DNA of 64,000 nt from Kordiimonas sediminis (lineage in GTDB: Bacteria; Pseudomonadota; Alphaproteobacteria; Sphingomonadales; Kordiimonadaceae): contig NZ_BNCI01000001.1 in assembly GCF_014656395.1 (NCBI RefSeq), positions 1,647,893 to 1,711,892 of the forward strand. Reading direction: 5' to 3'. Both the position numbers and the translations under genes were made by a program. Below, in pieces: positions 8,494 through 16,153 of this stretch. The notes beneath the pieces were generated by a model. The model was not told the DNA's origin and ran no database searches. It was given only the letters and a program-made list of their open reading frames with translations. The first letter of the stretch is position 1. Each line of letters starts with the position of its first letter.

Positions 8494-9441
8494 ATGAAAA
8501 ATAAGATTTTACCAGTTGCACTTGCGGCGGTGATGGCCACTGCTGCATTTGCTGGTCCGACGGCACTGGCACAAGATACGGCACTGGCACAAGATGAAGG
8601 TGCATCAGTTGAGGCAATGTCACTCTTTGGGGAGCCTTTGCGGGCTGCAGCACCGTCAGCGCGTATGTTGGAGCAATATCAGCAGGCGAAAGAGGCCTAT
8701 GAGCAGTCGCCTTCTGATGCACTTGCCTTGATTTGGTATGGTCGTCGCACGGCCTATCTTGGGGAGTACCAGAAGGCGATTGAGATATTCTCAAGAGGGA
8801 TTGAAAAACACCCCAAAGACGCCCGCATGTATCGTCATCGTGGACACCGGTATATTTCTGTCCGTGAGTTTGATGCAGCTATTGCCGACCTTGAAGCTGC
8901 TGCAAAGCTGATCGCCGGGCAGAAAAATGCCATCGAGCCTGACGGTATGCCCAATAAATATAATGTGCCGCTGACGACAACACACGGCAATATCTGGTAC
9001 CATCTTGGTTTGGCTTATTATTTGAAGCAGGATTTTGAAAATGCCTACCGGGCCTTTAGTGAAGGGCACCGCATCAGCACAAATGATGATGGCACAGTGT
9101 CTACGGCACACTGGCTATATATGATCCTGCGACGTCTTGGGCGGGAAGATGAAGCAGAAGCGATTTTGGAAGACATTCATCCCGGCATGACAATTCTGGA
9201 AAATGGTGATTATCTCCGCCTATGCCTCTTTTATAAAGGTGATTTGTCAGAAGAAGGTTTGGGGGAAATCAGTGCCAATACACCGGGGGGCTCTGCTGCC
9301 GCGTACGGTCTGGCCAACTGGTATTATTACACGGGGCAACAGGACAAATCTGATTTACTGTTAGAAGAAATTCTGACCGGTTCCAGCTGGAGCGCTTTTG
9401 GCTATATCGCTGCCGAAGCGGATCTGGCAGCGCGTCGGTGA
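8494..9441 (+). CDS. secreted TPR-repeat protein
   Basis: A 315-residue protein with a signal peptide (MKNKILPVALAAVMATAAFA...) and tetratricopeptide-like helical pairs through the middle, for example YQKAIEIFSRGIEKHP, FDAAIADLEAAAKLI and FENAYRAFSEGHRIS. It is probably periplasmic and a protein-interaction scaffold; no enzyme motif is visible. The start at 8494 follows a very strong GGGGGAGGGG site. Near residues 23-34 an 18-bp exact duplication doubles the sequence TALAQD around the likely signal peptidase site. A convergent hairpin at 9535-9563 ends the unit. Confidence 0.8.
   Translation: MKNKILPVALAAVMATAAFAGPTALAQDTALAQDEGASVEAMSLFGEPLRAAAPSARMLEQYQQAKEAYEQSPSDALALIWYGRRTAYLGEYQKAIEIFSRGIEKHPKDARMYRHRGHRYISVREFDAAIADLEAAAKLIAGQKNAIEPDGMPNKYNVPLTTTHGNIWYHLGLAYYLKQDFENAYRAFSEGHRISTNDDGTVSTAHWLYMILRRLGREDEAEAILEDIHPGMTILENGDYLRLCLFYKGDLSEEGLGEISANTPGGSAAAYGLANWYYYTGQQDKSDLLLEEILTGSSWSAFGYIAAEADLAARR
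8560..8595 (+). repeat. 18-bp perfect tandem duplication in a signal peptide region
   Basis: ACGGCACTGGCACAAGAT occurs at 8560-8577 and again at 8578-8595 without a gap, in frame, giving TALAQD twice. Both copies contain an Ala-X-Ala signal peptidase I motif. Confidence 0.95.
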
Positions 9442-9534
9442 CAGGAAGCTGGCAGCAAAGCTAAAAAAATACCCCGGCGCATAGGGACGCACGGGGCAAA
9501 GAGATGAACTTGGAAGAAAAGTGAGTGGATCACT

Positions 9535-9563
9535 CAGGGCAGCACGTTGTTCGTGTTGCCCTG
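9535..9563. terminator. hairpin between convergent genes
   Basis: CAGGGCAGCACG (9535-9546), loop TTGTT, CGTGTTGCCCTG (9552-9563): a 12-bp stem with one G-T pair. It lies 94 bases after the TPR gene and 15 bases after the stop of the minus-strand beta-helix gene. T-rich sequence follows on plus (ATATTTATT). Confidence 0.7.
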
Positions 9564-9577
9564 ATATTTATTGGGGT

Positions 9578-11143
9578 TTATTTCCCCGAGTTGTCGACAC
9601 TTAGAATATATTTGGCGATAGCGATTTGTGTTTCGCGACCCAGATAATTCTGTGGCGGCATTTCAGGTGCCTCAAGACGTTTTTTGAAAGGCTTGTTGAT
9701 ATAGTCAGCCAGTGCTTCGGGCTCATCTTCATATATGGCCTGAATTTCTGATACTGGTGGCCCGATCAAGGTGCCTTCAAAGGCGTGACAGCCGGTGCAG
9801 ACTGCATAATAGCCGCGTTTTCCGACGCGCTTTTCAAAGTCTTCTTTTACATCCCCTTCTTCGAGCGCATAGGGTGCCGCAGGCTCTGGCAGAGTTTTAG
9901 TGCTAATCGAAGCCGTCATCGTAGCTGCCTGATCGCAGGCACCATAATTGTCCAGACCGATTGTGCGGTAGCGACTACCATTGACAATACATTTACCTTC
10001 GCCTTTTGGTCCGCTGATAGCCTCTGTATCAATGATATCAGGCCCGCGGGTGGACATATTAGCCAGTGCAAGTGCTTTGATGTCTGTGACAGGGTTATTG
10101 CCGTTATTGTGCATAACGTTTGTCAGAATAGTCACCCGGTCTGAGTTAGGCTCGGAATCTGGGTCATTCGCCGCGGCACCAAATATGTTCAGGTCCGTGA
10201 TGGTGATCCCGGCATTGTCGTTCCCGCTGATAATATTGTCTTCAACAATGACATCATCGGCCGCCATAATCAGAATACCTGTACCGGGCGGAATATTGGA
10301 TACGGTCGACCCCGGTGCACCAAAGTTTTCATGATTGTTATTCAAAACGAAGTTTTTGCGGATAATAACATCGTAGGTAGTCTTAATTGGCAGGCCCGGT
10401 GTGATAAATGCCAAAATGCCGCCCGTGTTGTTATAGGTATAGTTACCTTCGACCAGCGCATGGCGAGAGTTTTCAATTTCAATGCCTGCGACGCTGTCAA
10501 AAACTTCGTTGGCAATGACGTCAATATTGTCTGACATGCCCACATAGATGGCGGCGTCAGCAATCTGGGAAACCACATTACCAGAAATCAGACCGTTTTT
10601 ACCAAGCTGTGGGAAAATGCCGTAAACGCCTGCATCATCAATGATGTTGTTCCGGATAATGAAGTTGTTCCCTGCCTGGCCCATAATGCCGTTACCTTTG
10701 AACCGCTGGATACGGAAGTTTTCAACAAGAAAGTTGTTCCCGGAATATAAAATCGCATCGTTCAGGTCGCTTTTACCATCAGCATCAGAATCGCCGTCCA
10801 GTGTAGGCCATTCTCCTTCAATCACGACACCAGATAAGGTGATGTCATCCTTATCGACATATACAGTCTCATGATAGGTGCCAGGGTAGACCTGAATTAT
10901 ATCGCCAGGTTTTGCAGCGATGACAGCATCCTGGATAAGCTGACCTTCCCGTACCTCATGGATAGTACCTGATCCGCCAGAGCCGGCTGCAAGCGAGCTT
11001 TGACCACTATTGGTGAACAGGGGATTGGTACTTACGGTTTGTGTGACTTCCCGATCTTTCGGTGCAGGTTGTCCTGCAACACCGAAATAGTAGCCTACGG
11101 CCAGTGCAATCACTGGCAGAAGCCATTTAAGCGCGGTTTTCAT
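9578..11143 (-). CDS. parallel beta-helix protein fused to a C-terminal cytochrome c
   Basis: A 521-residue exported protein. The N-terminus is a hydrophobic signal or anchor (LKWLLPVIALAVGYYFG). Residues about 60-370 are a right-handed parallel beta-helix of the NosD/pectate-lyase type, with repeated N-x-I/V patterns such as NNFIIRNNIID, NGLISGNVV, HALVEGNYTYNNTGG and DVIVEDNIISGNDNAG. Residues about 435-520 are a class I cytochrome c with the heme site CTGCH and a probable Met ligand in APEMPPQNY. It resembles the beta-helix family described beside SO2930/HNE_0200-type c cytochromes (TIGR03805). It sits 9 bases after a di-heme peroxidase gene and has a strong GGAGGAA site, so the two form an operon. 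The likely site is the periplasm; substrate unknown. Confidence 0.82.
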   Translation of the reverse strand: MKTALKWLLPVIALAVGYYFGVAGQPAPKDREVTQTVSTNPLFTNSGQSSLAAGSGGSGTIHEVREGQLIQDAVIAAKPGDIIQVYPGTYHETVYVDKDDITLSGVVIEGEWPTLDGDSDADGKSDLNDAILYSGNNFLVENFRIQRFKGNGIMGQAGNNFIIRNNIIDDAGVYGIFPQLGKNGLISGNVVSQIADAAIYVGMSDNIDVIANEVFDSVAGIEIENSRHALVEGNYTYNNTGGILAFITPGLPIKTTYDVIIRKNFVLNNNHENFGAPGSTVSNIPPGTGILIMAADDVIVEDNIISGNDNAGITITDLNIFGAAANDPDSEPNSDRVTILTNVMHNNGNNPVTDIKALALANMSTRGPDIIDTEAISGPKGEGKCIVNGSRYRTIGLDNYGACDQAATMTASISTKTLPEPAAPYALEEGDVKEDFEKRVGKRGYYAVCTGCHAFEGTLIGPPVSEIQAIYEDEPEALADYINKPFKKRLEAPEMPPQNYLGRETQIAIAKYILSVDNSGK

Positions 11144-11152
11144 ATGTTCCTC

Positions 11153-12463
11153 CTATTCATCAGGTGGTGTTGTCGTTGCCATAGATGGTGATAAATATTG
11201 CTCGGTAAATTTTTTCTGGAAAGCATCCGCAGAAACGGGCGGCAAGCCAGAGGGAACTTTCTCCGGTGTTTTTGGTTTCATGCTTTCATCTGTCAGAGCG
11301 CCGAGAAAAGCGACCAGTTGATCCAGCTCTTCCTCGCGCATATTAGGTTCCCAGATATGCCAGTGAACGCGGACTTCCTGCCCTTCGGGTATCGCATGCC
11401 CGCGGCCATCGTTATAAAATTTAACGGCTTCCCGCATCGTTTTCAGGGCACCTGAATGCATATAGGGTGCGGACAGCGCAATGTTGCGCAGTGTTGGAAC
11501 TTTGAAAGCTGCGCGCATAGTAGGGTCATCAAAAGTCTTCTCTGCACCAACATCAAATGGCATGCCTTCTGGTTCGGGTGTTACGATGACAGCGGTTTCC
11601 TGATTGGTAAACAGAGGAGGCGTGTGACATTCACTACAGCGTGCCACAAATGACCGGAAAAGATTCAGTCCGGCTATTTCCTCTTTGTTCAGGGCATCAT
11701 GATAGCCGTGGGCATATTGGTCGTATCGACTATTGAAGGATACCAGACTTGCTTCAAAGGCCGCGATGGCGTGATAGATTTGGTCTAAGGTGATTTCATC
11801 GGCGGGGTTGGTGCCAAATGCATCAGCAAACATGTCCCGGTAGGCGGGAATATTGTTCAGGGTCGCCAGTAAGTTTTCTGGCGTGTTAGCCATCTCTATT
11901 TCTGAATATAATGGGCCGAGCATTTGCTCTTCCAGTGATCCGGCCCGAACGTCCCAGAATAAACGTTTGAGAAATCCAACATTCCACAAAGAAGGGGCAG
12001 ATCTTGAGGCACGGGAACCGTTCGGTCCCATGCTGGTACCCAAGCCGTCAGCAAAGCCCTTATCAGGATCATGGCAGGTAGCACAGGACATGGAACCATC
12101 ACCGGATAATGCAGGATCAAAAAATAAATACCGCCCAAGATCAATTTCTTTGGCGGTAAATCCGTCCCGAATGTCAGGCAGTCCCGTTTTCAAACCACCG
12201 ATGCCGTGGTCCTGTAATGATGGATAAAGCTGATAGAGGCTTCTGAATTTACAGGCTCCGTTCGACAGTTTTTCAAAACTGGGCGGGCAGGCCTCGGATA
12301 ATTTGAAAGTATCTTCTCTGTGTGTCTGCGCCTTGGTGACGGCACTATGCTGTGTGGAAGCGGCGGTTTGTGGTTCTTGCGCCTGCATTGGCATCATATT
12401 GTTGCCGCCTACGGCTATCATCAGGCCAAATGCGCTTACCACGGCAAAATGCTGCATTTTCAT
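11153..12463 (-). CDS. di-heme cytochrome c peroxidase (CCP/MauG family)
   Basis: About 436 residues with a signal peptide after MKMQHFAVVSAFGL. Two c-type heme sites are present: CATCHDPDKGFADG (near residue 127 from this start), the low-potential peroxidatic heme region, and CSECHTPPLF (near 276), the electron-transfer heme. Family landmarks are LGRYLFFDPALSGDGSMSC, RSAPSLWNVGF and KVPTLRNIALSAPYMHSG. The substrate may be hydrogen peroxide or, as in MauG, a partner protein. It has an extra N-terminal region with two cysteines (ACPPSFE...GACKF) before the first heme domain and a proline-rich C-terminal tail. It is the first gene of the pair with the beta-helix/cytochrome c protein, which could be its redox partner. 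The start among ATGs at 12481, 12463 and 12457 is not settled. Confidence 0.88.
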   Translation of the reverse strand: MKMQHFAVVSAFGLMIAVGGNNMMPMQAQEPQTAASTQHSAVTKAQTHREDTFKLSEACPPSFEKLSNGACKFRSLYQLYPSLQDHGIGGLKTGLPDIRDGFTAKEIDLGRYLFFDPALSGDGSMSCATCHDPDKGFADGLGTSMGPNGSRASRSAPSLWNVGFLKRLFWDVRAGSLEEQMLGPLYSEIEMANTPENLLATLNNIPAYRDMFADAFGTNPADEITLDQIYHAIAAFEASLVSFNSRYDQYAHGYHDALNKEEIAGLNLFRSFVARCSECHTPPLFTNQETAVIVTPEPEGMPFDVGAEKTFDDPTMRAAFKVPTLRNIALSAPYMHSGALKTMREAVKFYNDGRGHAIPEGQEVRVHWHIWEPNMREEELDQLVAFLGALTDESMKPKTPEKVPSGLPPVSADAFQKKFTEQYLSPSMATTTPPDE

Positions 12464-12708
12464 AAAAGCACCAAGTCGCATCGCAGGCAGGCTGCGACCC
12501 CAATTTTATTTGTTTAACACACCTTTTCCTGTACGATCCGGTGATCGCTTTACGGAAAAGAACCCCTCCCAAGCGACTGGCAGTGACAGCCGCAAATCTA
12601 TAAATATGAAACTTTTTCACATTTTGCAAGGATTATGATTTTAGACGCTTTGTGCAGGTGAATGGTAGGCGGGGGCAGCTTAGTGCGGCAGCTGTATAGC
12701 TGGTGCGT

Positions 12709-13443
12709 TTAGTCTACAAATTCATTCACGAGATCATAGAGGTCACCGCGGTAATAGGACCGGGTAAACTCAACAGCATGCCCGTCAATGTTATATCCTC
12801 GTCGTTCCAAAAGCAGGCTGGCTGCACCTTCTTTCAAATGGAAATGATCTGCCAGATCACGGGTAAGGTTGACGGCTCTGATGCGCTGGATAGCCCGTAT
12901 CGGGCGGTGGCCAGTTTGTTCCAGTGCAGTGTACAGGGAATCCTGCACATCATCCACGCTATGTAATGTAAAGGCGGGAACTGTGGCATATTCGACAGCC
13001 ATTGGACGATCATCAGCTATGCGAACCCGTTTGAAACGCATTACAGCGGTGCCAGGACCCAGACCAAGGGCGAGACTTTCTTCAGGGGTGATAATACCTT
13101 TGGTGCGGGAAAGCCATAGATTGGTCGCAACCCACCCCCTGGACGCAAGATCCTCGGTAAAAGAAGACAGGCGCGTCAGGCGTTTTTCCATATGGGTGGT
13201 GACAAAAGTGCCTGCCCCTTGTTTCTTGGACAGGAAGCCACTTTTGACAAGGCCGTTCAGTGCCTTGCGAACTGTAATTCTGGAAATCCCAAGTTCCGAG
13301 GCAATCTCACGCTCGGCAGGCAGGGCATCTCCTGGTGATAAAACACCTTCTTCGATAGATGCCTGAATTTTCCGCTGCAACTGATGATACAGCGGCAAGC
13401 GTTCGTTTTCCTCAAGGGGGCCAATGGATTTAACAAGGGGCAT
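12709..13443 (-). CDS. GntR-family regulator with UTRA effector domain (HutC/NagR-like)
   Basis: A 244-residue DNA-binding repressor or activator. The N-terminal winged helix has LPLYHQLQRKIQ, the ALPAEREIASELGISRITVRKAL recognition segment (in parts) and KKQGAGTFV. The C-terminal UTRA domain (about 95-240) has MRFKRVRIADDRPMAVEYATVP and LLERRGYNIDGHAVEFTRSYYRGD, which bind small sugar-type or amino acid effectors. The start at 13443 gives a normal family length; the frame extends upstream through the operator region but that part has no homology. It is divergent from zwf, and the 217-bp gap holds four TGGTAT hexamers, so it probably controls zwf and itself. Confidence 0.88.
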   Translation of the reverse strand: MPLVKSIGPLEENERLPLYHQLQRKIQASIEEGVLSPGDALPAEREIASELGISRITVRKALNGLVKSGFLSKKQGAGTFVTTHMEKRLTRLSSFTEDLASRGWVATNLWLSRTKGIITPEESLALGLGPGTAVMRFKRVRIADDRPMAVEYATVPAFTLHSVDDVQDSLYTALEQTGHRPIRAIQRIRAVNLTRDLADHFHLKEGAASLLLERRGYNIDGHAVEFTRSYYRGDLYDLVNEFVD

Positions 13444-13501
13444 ATGCACTCTGGTCTTTATGTATTTATCAAAACTGTAGCACGACATTAGTACCATTGG
13501 A

Positions 13502-13570
13502 ATACCAGTTTGGCTTGTTGGTATTTCCGTAGACATGCCCCAACAGACTGGTATCATGGCCCAATGGTAT
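13502..13570. promoter_or_regulatory. cluster of four TGGTAT hexamers (putative GntR/UTRA operators)
   Basis: ATACCA at 13502-13507 (TGGTAT on minus), then TGGTAT at 13519-13524, 13549-13554 and 13565-13570. TGGTAT is half of the TGGTATAGACCA type site known for NagR/NagQ/DasR-like HutC-subfamily regulators. The cluster lies between the divergent starts of the GntR gene and zwf. Assigning the sites to this regulator is inference. Confidence 0.55.
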
Positions 13571-13660
13571 GCAGCGCCAGAGAGTAGTGTTATTTTACCT
13601 AGCGGTACGCATAAGAGTGTCACTGACATCCACAAGGCGGATGGGAAAGGTATTCACAGC

Positions 13661-15118
13661 ATGGAAATGCCATTTGATCTGGTCATCTTTGGTGGATTTG
13701 GTGATTTATCACGAAAAAAACTGTTGCCTGCATTATACGCTGGATTTGTTGCAGGACATTTACCCCCTGACACGCGCATTTATCTGACGAGCAGAAAGCC
13801 GCTCACGGAAACTGTACCATCGTTTTTACAAACGGTATTCGACGAAACCATACCTGCTTGCCCCGTTGAGGTAGACACGCTGAACGCCTTTGCTCGTCAG
13901 GTGATTCCGATTGCTTTGGATCTCAGTAAAGCTGGTGATGACTGGACGGGGTTACAAGCTACGCTTTCTGTTGATCATACACGTCCACTGGTTCATTTTC
14001 TTGCCGTGCCGCCGCGGGTCTTTACCAGCACAACGGACCTTCTTGGACAGTATGCTCTAAATACAGCAAGAGCGCGCATAGTTCTGGAAAAACCCCTGGG
14101 CCATGACAGGGAAAGCGCCCGCGCGATTAATGACGCTGTGGCTAAGTCCTTCACTGAGGAGCAGACGTTCCGGATTGATCACTATCTGGGGAAAGAGGCA
14201 GTTCAAAACCTGCTGGCGCTGCGTTTTTCCAATATCCTGTTCGAAGAATTATGGAACAAGAATATTGTCGACCATGTTCAGATCACAATTGCAGAAGATC
14301 AGGGCGTCAAGGGACGGGCGGAGTTTTATGAGGGGATTGGCGCCATGCGTGATATGGTGCAGAGCCACTTGCTGCAGCTTTTATGTCTGGTTTCCATGGA
14401 GGCACCAGCGACGCTTGATGCTGCCAGTATCCGGGAAGAGAAATTAAAGGTTCTGCGTTGCCTTAAGCCTTTATCGGGTTCCGATATCGACGATAATGTT
14501 GTGCGTGGTCAGTATGCGGCAGGCGCAATTAAAGGGCAGGCTGTGGGTGCGTATACCGAGGACCTACGGCTTGAAGCACCATCCCGTACGGAGACGTTTG
14601 TCGCCATTAAGGCGCATATTGAGAATTGGCGCTGGGCCGGCGTTCCCTTTTATCTGCGTACCGGCAAACGAATGACGGAACGATTTGCAGAAATCATTAT
14701 CCAGTTCAAATGTGTGCCTCATGCGCCTCAAAAGGATTGGCAGCCGGACCTGCGTCCCAATAAATTTGTCATTCGCCTTCAGCCAGAAGATCATCTGGCG
14801 CTTAGGTTCATGGTCAAACATCATGGCGGTGTTGGTGATAAACTGCGTGAAGTTGATATGAATTTGGATGAAAACATCCATGATGGTGCCGTGCGTCTTG
14901 GGCCTTATCTTCGGTTAATTCTTGATGCGGCAGCAGGTAATCAATCGCTTTTTGTGCACCGGGATGAAGTCGGCATGGCCTGGCAGTGGGTTGACCGGAT
15001 CGTTGAACACTGGGACACGGATGCCTCTGGCCCGGTCGATTATCCCGCTGGGACATGGGGGCCGTATGAAGCCCATGACCTTCTGGCCCGTGATGGCAGG
15101 AAATGGTACAGACTGTAA
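13661..15118 (+). CDS. zwf: glucose-6-phosphate 1-dehydrogenase
   Basis: This enzyme oxidises glucose 6-phosphate to 6-phosphogluconolactone with NADP(+) or NAD(+), at the entry to the Entner-Doudoroff and oxidative pentose phosphate pathways. The start at 13661 gives 485 residues, the usual size. It carries the dinucleotide motif GGFGDLSRKK near residues 9-18, EKPLGHD, the active-site RIDHYLGKE at 171-179 and NWRWAGVPFYLRTGK. A GGGAAAGG site lies 10 bases upstream. No pgl, edd or eda lies nearby, unlike many bacteria where zwf heads that cluster. Expression is likely under the divergent GntR/UTRA regulator. Confidence 0.95.
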   Translation: MEMPFDLVIFGGFGDLSRKKLLPALYAGFVAGHLPPDTRIYLTSRKPLTETVPSFLQTVFDETIPACPVEVDTLNAFARQVIPIALDLSKAGDDWTGLQATLSVDHTRPLVHFLAVPPRVFTSTTDLLGQYALNTARARIVLEKPLGHDRESARAINDAVAKSFTEEQTFRIDHYLGKEAVQNLLALRFSNILFEELWNKNIVDHVQITIAEDQGVKGRAEFYEGIGAMRDMVQSHLLQLLCLVSMEAPATLDAASIREEKLKVLRCLKPLSGSDIDDNVVRGQYAAGAIKGQAVGAYTEDLRLEAPSRTETFVAIKAHIENWRWAGVPFYLRTGKRMTERFAEIIIQFKCVPHAPQKDWQPDLRPNKFVIRLQPEDHLALRFMVKHHGGVGDKLREVDMNLDENIHDGAVRLGPYLRLILDAAAGNQSLFVHRDEVGMAWQWVDRIVEHWDTDASGPVDYPAGTWGPYEAHDLLARDGRKWYRL

Positions 15119-15300
15119 TTGTCTTGACCGACCTGGGCAGATGGCACTGATATTTGAAGGGGCTGGGGCGCTCGTATGGGGTGAATGTCCAGTTTCAGCA
15201 AGAAAGCGGCTTTATTCGCACTTTTCGGGGAATTCTGTCTTTACTTCACGGGGGCAGATGCGCGAAGGTGCCGTCTGATTTTATACAAATGGGAAGACTG

Positions 15301-16020
15301 ATGAAACCTAACTTTATTACTCTTGATAGCGAGAAACACAAGTCACTGAAGCTGGCAGACGGCAATAGCTACAGTCAGATCAAAGATGAGAATTTAGCGC
15401 CTTTGACCATCCATGAATTTGTGCGTGTTTCTGCCAATATGCCGATTGTTTTCATTCCCACGGGTCAGGAAAATGGTTTCCGTGCGGTTGCGATGATGGG
15501 ACTTGCGCAGGAAGAAAACCTGTTTGTTGGCGAGGATTCTGTGTGGGACGGCATTATTGTACCGGAAAGTGCAACGATTTATCCATTTGGTCTAGCCAAT
15601 GACGAAAAGGATAAAACGAAGGCAGTCTTGTCCTTTGATGAAAACTCTGACCGTTTCACAGAAGACGGAGAGGGACGTGCCCTGTTTAATGACGACGGTA
15701 CGCTAACAGAGTTCCATAATGATGCCCTGACGTTCATTCGTCAGCACTGGGAAAATATGCAGATGACAATGGCTGTTTTAAAGCAGTTTGCAGAGCAGGG
15801 GCTTCTAAAGCCATTTGGTGTTGCACTGAACCGTCCGGGCGAGACAGAGCCATACACAATTGATGGTTTCCACATTATGGATGAAGACAAGCTTCAGGAA
15901 CTATCTACGGAAGATTTCGACACACTGCGTAAGCGTGGATTATTGCCTGCGATTTATGCGCAGTTGACGTCCATGCAGCAGTTTAATGCCCTGGCACGTC
16001 GCAAGTTCGCACCGAAATAA
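15301..16020 (+). CDS. SapC-family protein
   Basis: 239 residues, cytoplasmic by appearance (no signal peptide). It matches the SapC family: an early segment HEFVRVSANMPIVFIP, the FVGEDSVWDGIIVPESATIYPF stretch (in parts) and the C-terminal FHIMDEDKLQELSTEDFDTLRKRG...LTSMQQFNALARR pattern. The name comes from an S-layer-linked gene, but the biochemical role is not known. In other alphaproteobacteria such genes sit beside TonB receptors and tryptophan halogenases; here it stands alone after zwf. GGGAAGACTG precedes ATG at 15301. Confidence 0.82.
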   Translation: MKPNFITLDSEKHKSLKLADGNSYSQIKDENLAPLTIHEFVRVSANMPIVFIPTGQENGFRAVAMMGLAQEENLFVGEDSVWDGIIVPESATIYPFGLANDEKDKTKAVLSFDENSDRFTEDGEGRALFNDDGTLTEFHNDALTFIRQHWENMQMTMAVLKQFAEQGLLKPFGVALNRPGETEPYTIDGFHIMDEDKLQELSTEDFDTLRKRGLLPAIYAQLTSMQQFNALARRKFAPK

Positions 16021-16046
16021 TACTATCTATTTAGATATTGCAGTAT

Positions 16047-16069
16047 GGGGGGCTTTTCAGCCCCCTTTT
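16047..16069 (+). terminator. intrinsic terminator after the SapC-family gene
   Basis: GGGGGGC (16047-16053), short T-rich loop, GCCCCC (16060-16065), then TTTT. Confidence 0.8.
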
Positions 16070-16100
16070 CATTAGCTGCGGTGGTTGTCTATGTCCAAAG

Positions 16101-16129
16101 AAAAGCCCGGCCAACAGGATTGACCGGGC
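16101..16129 (-). terminator. intrinsic terminator of the RND operon
   Basis: On minus the order is GCCCGG, 13-base loop, CCGGGC, TTTT (plus-strand stems 16105-16110 and 16124-16129, A run 16101-16104). It sits 25 bases beyond the RND pump stop. Confidence 0.7.
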
Positions 16130-16153
16130 GATTTTTGAATTTCTCAGGGTTGA

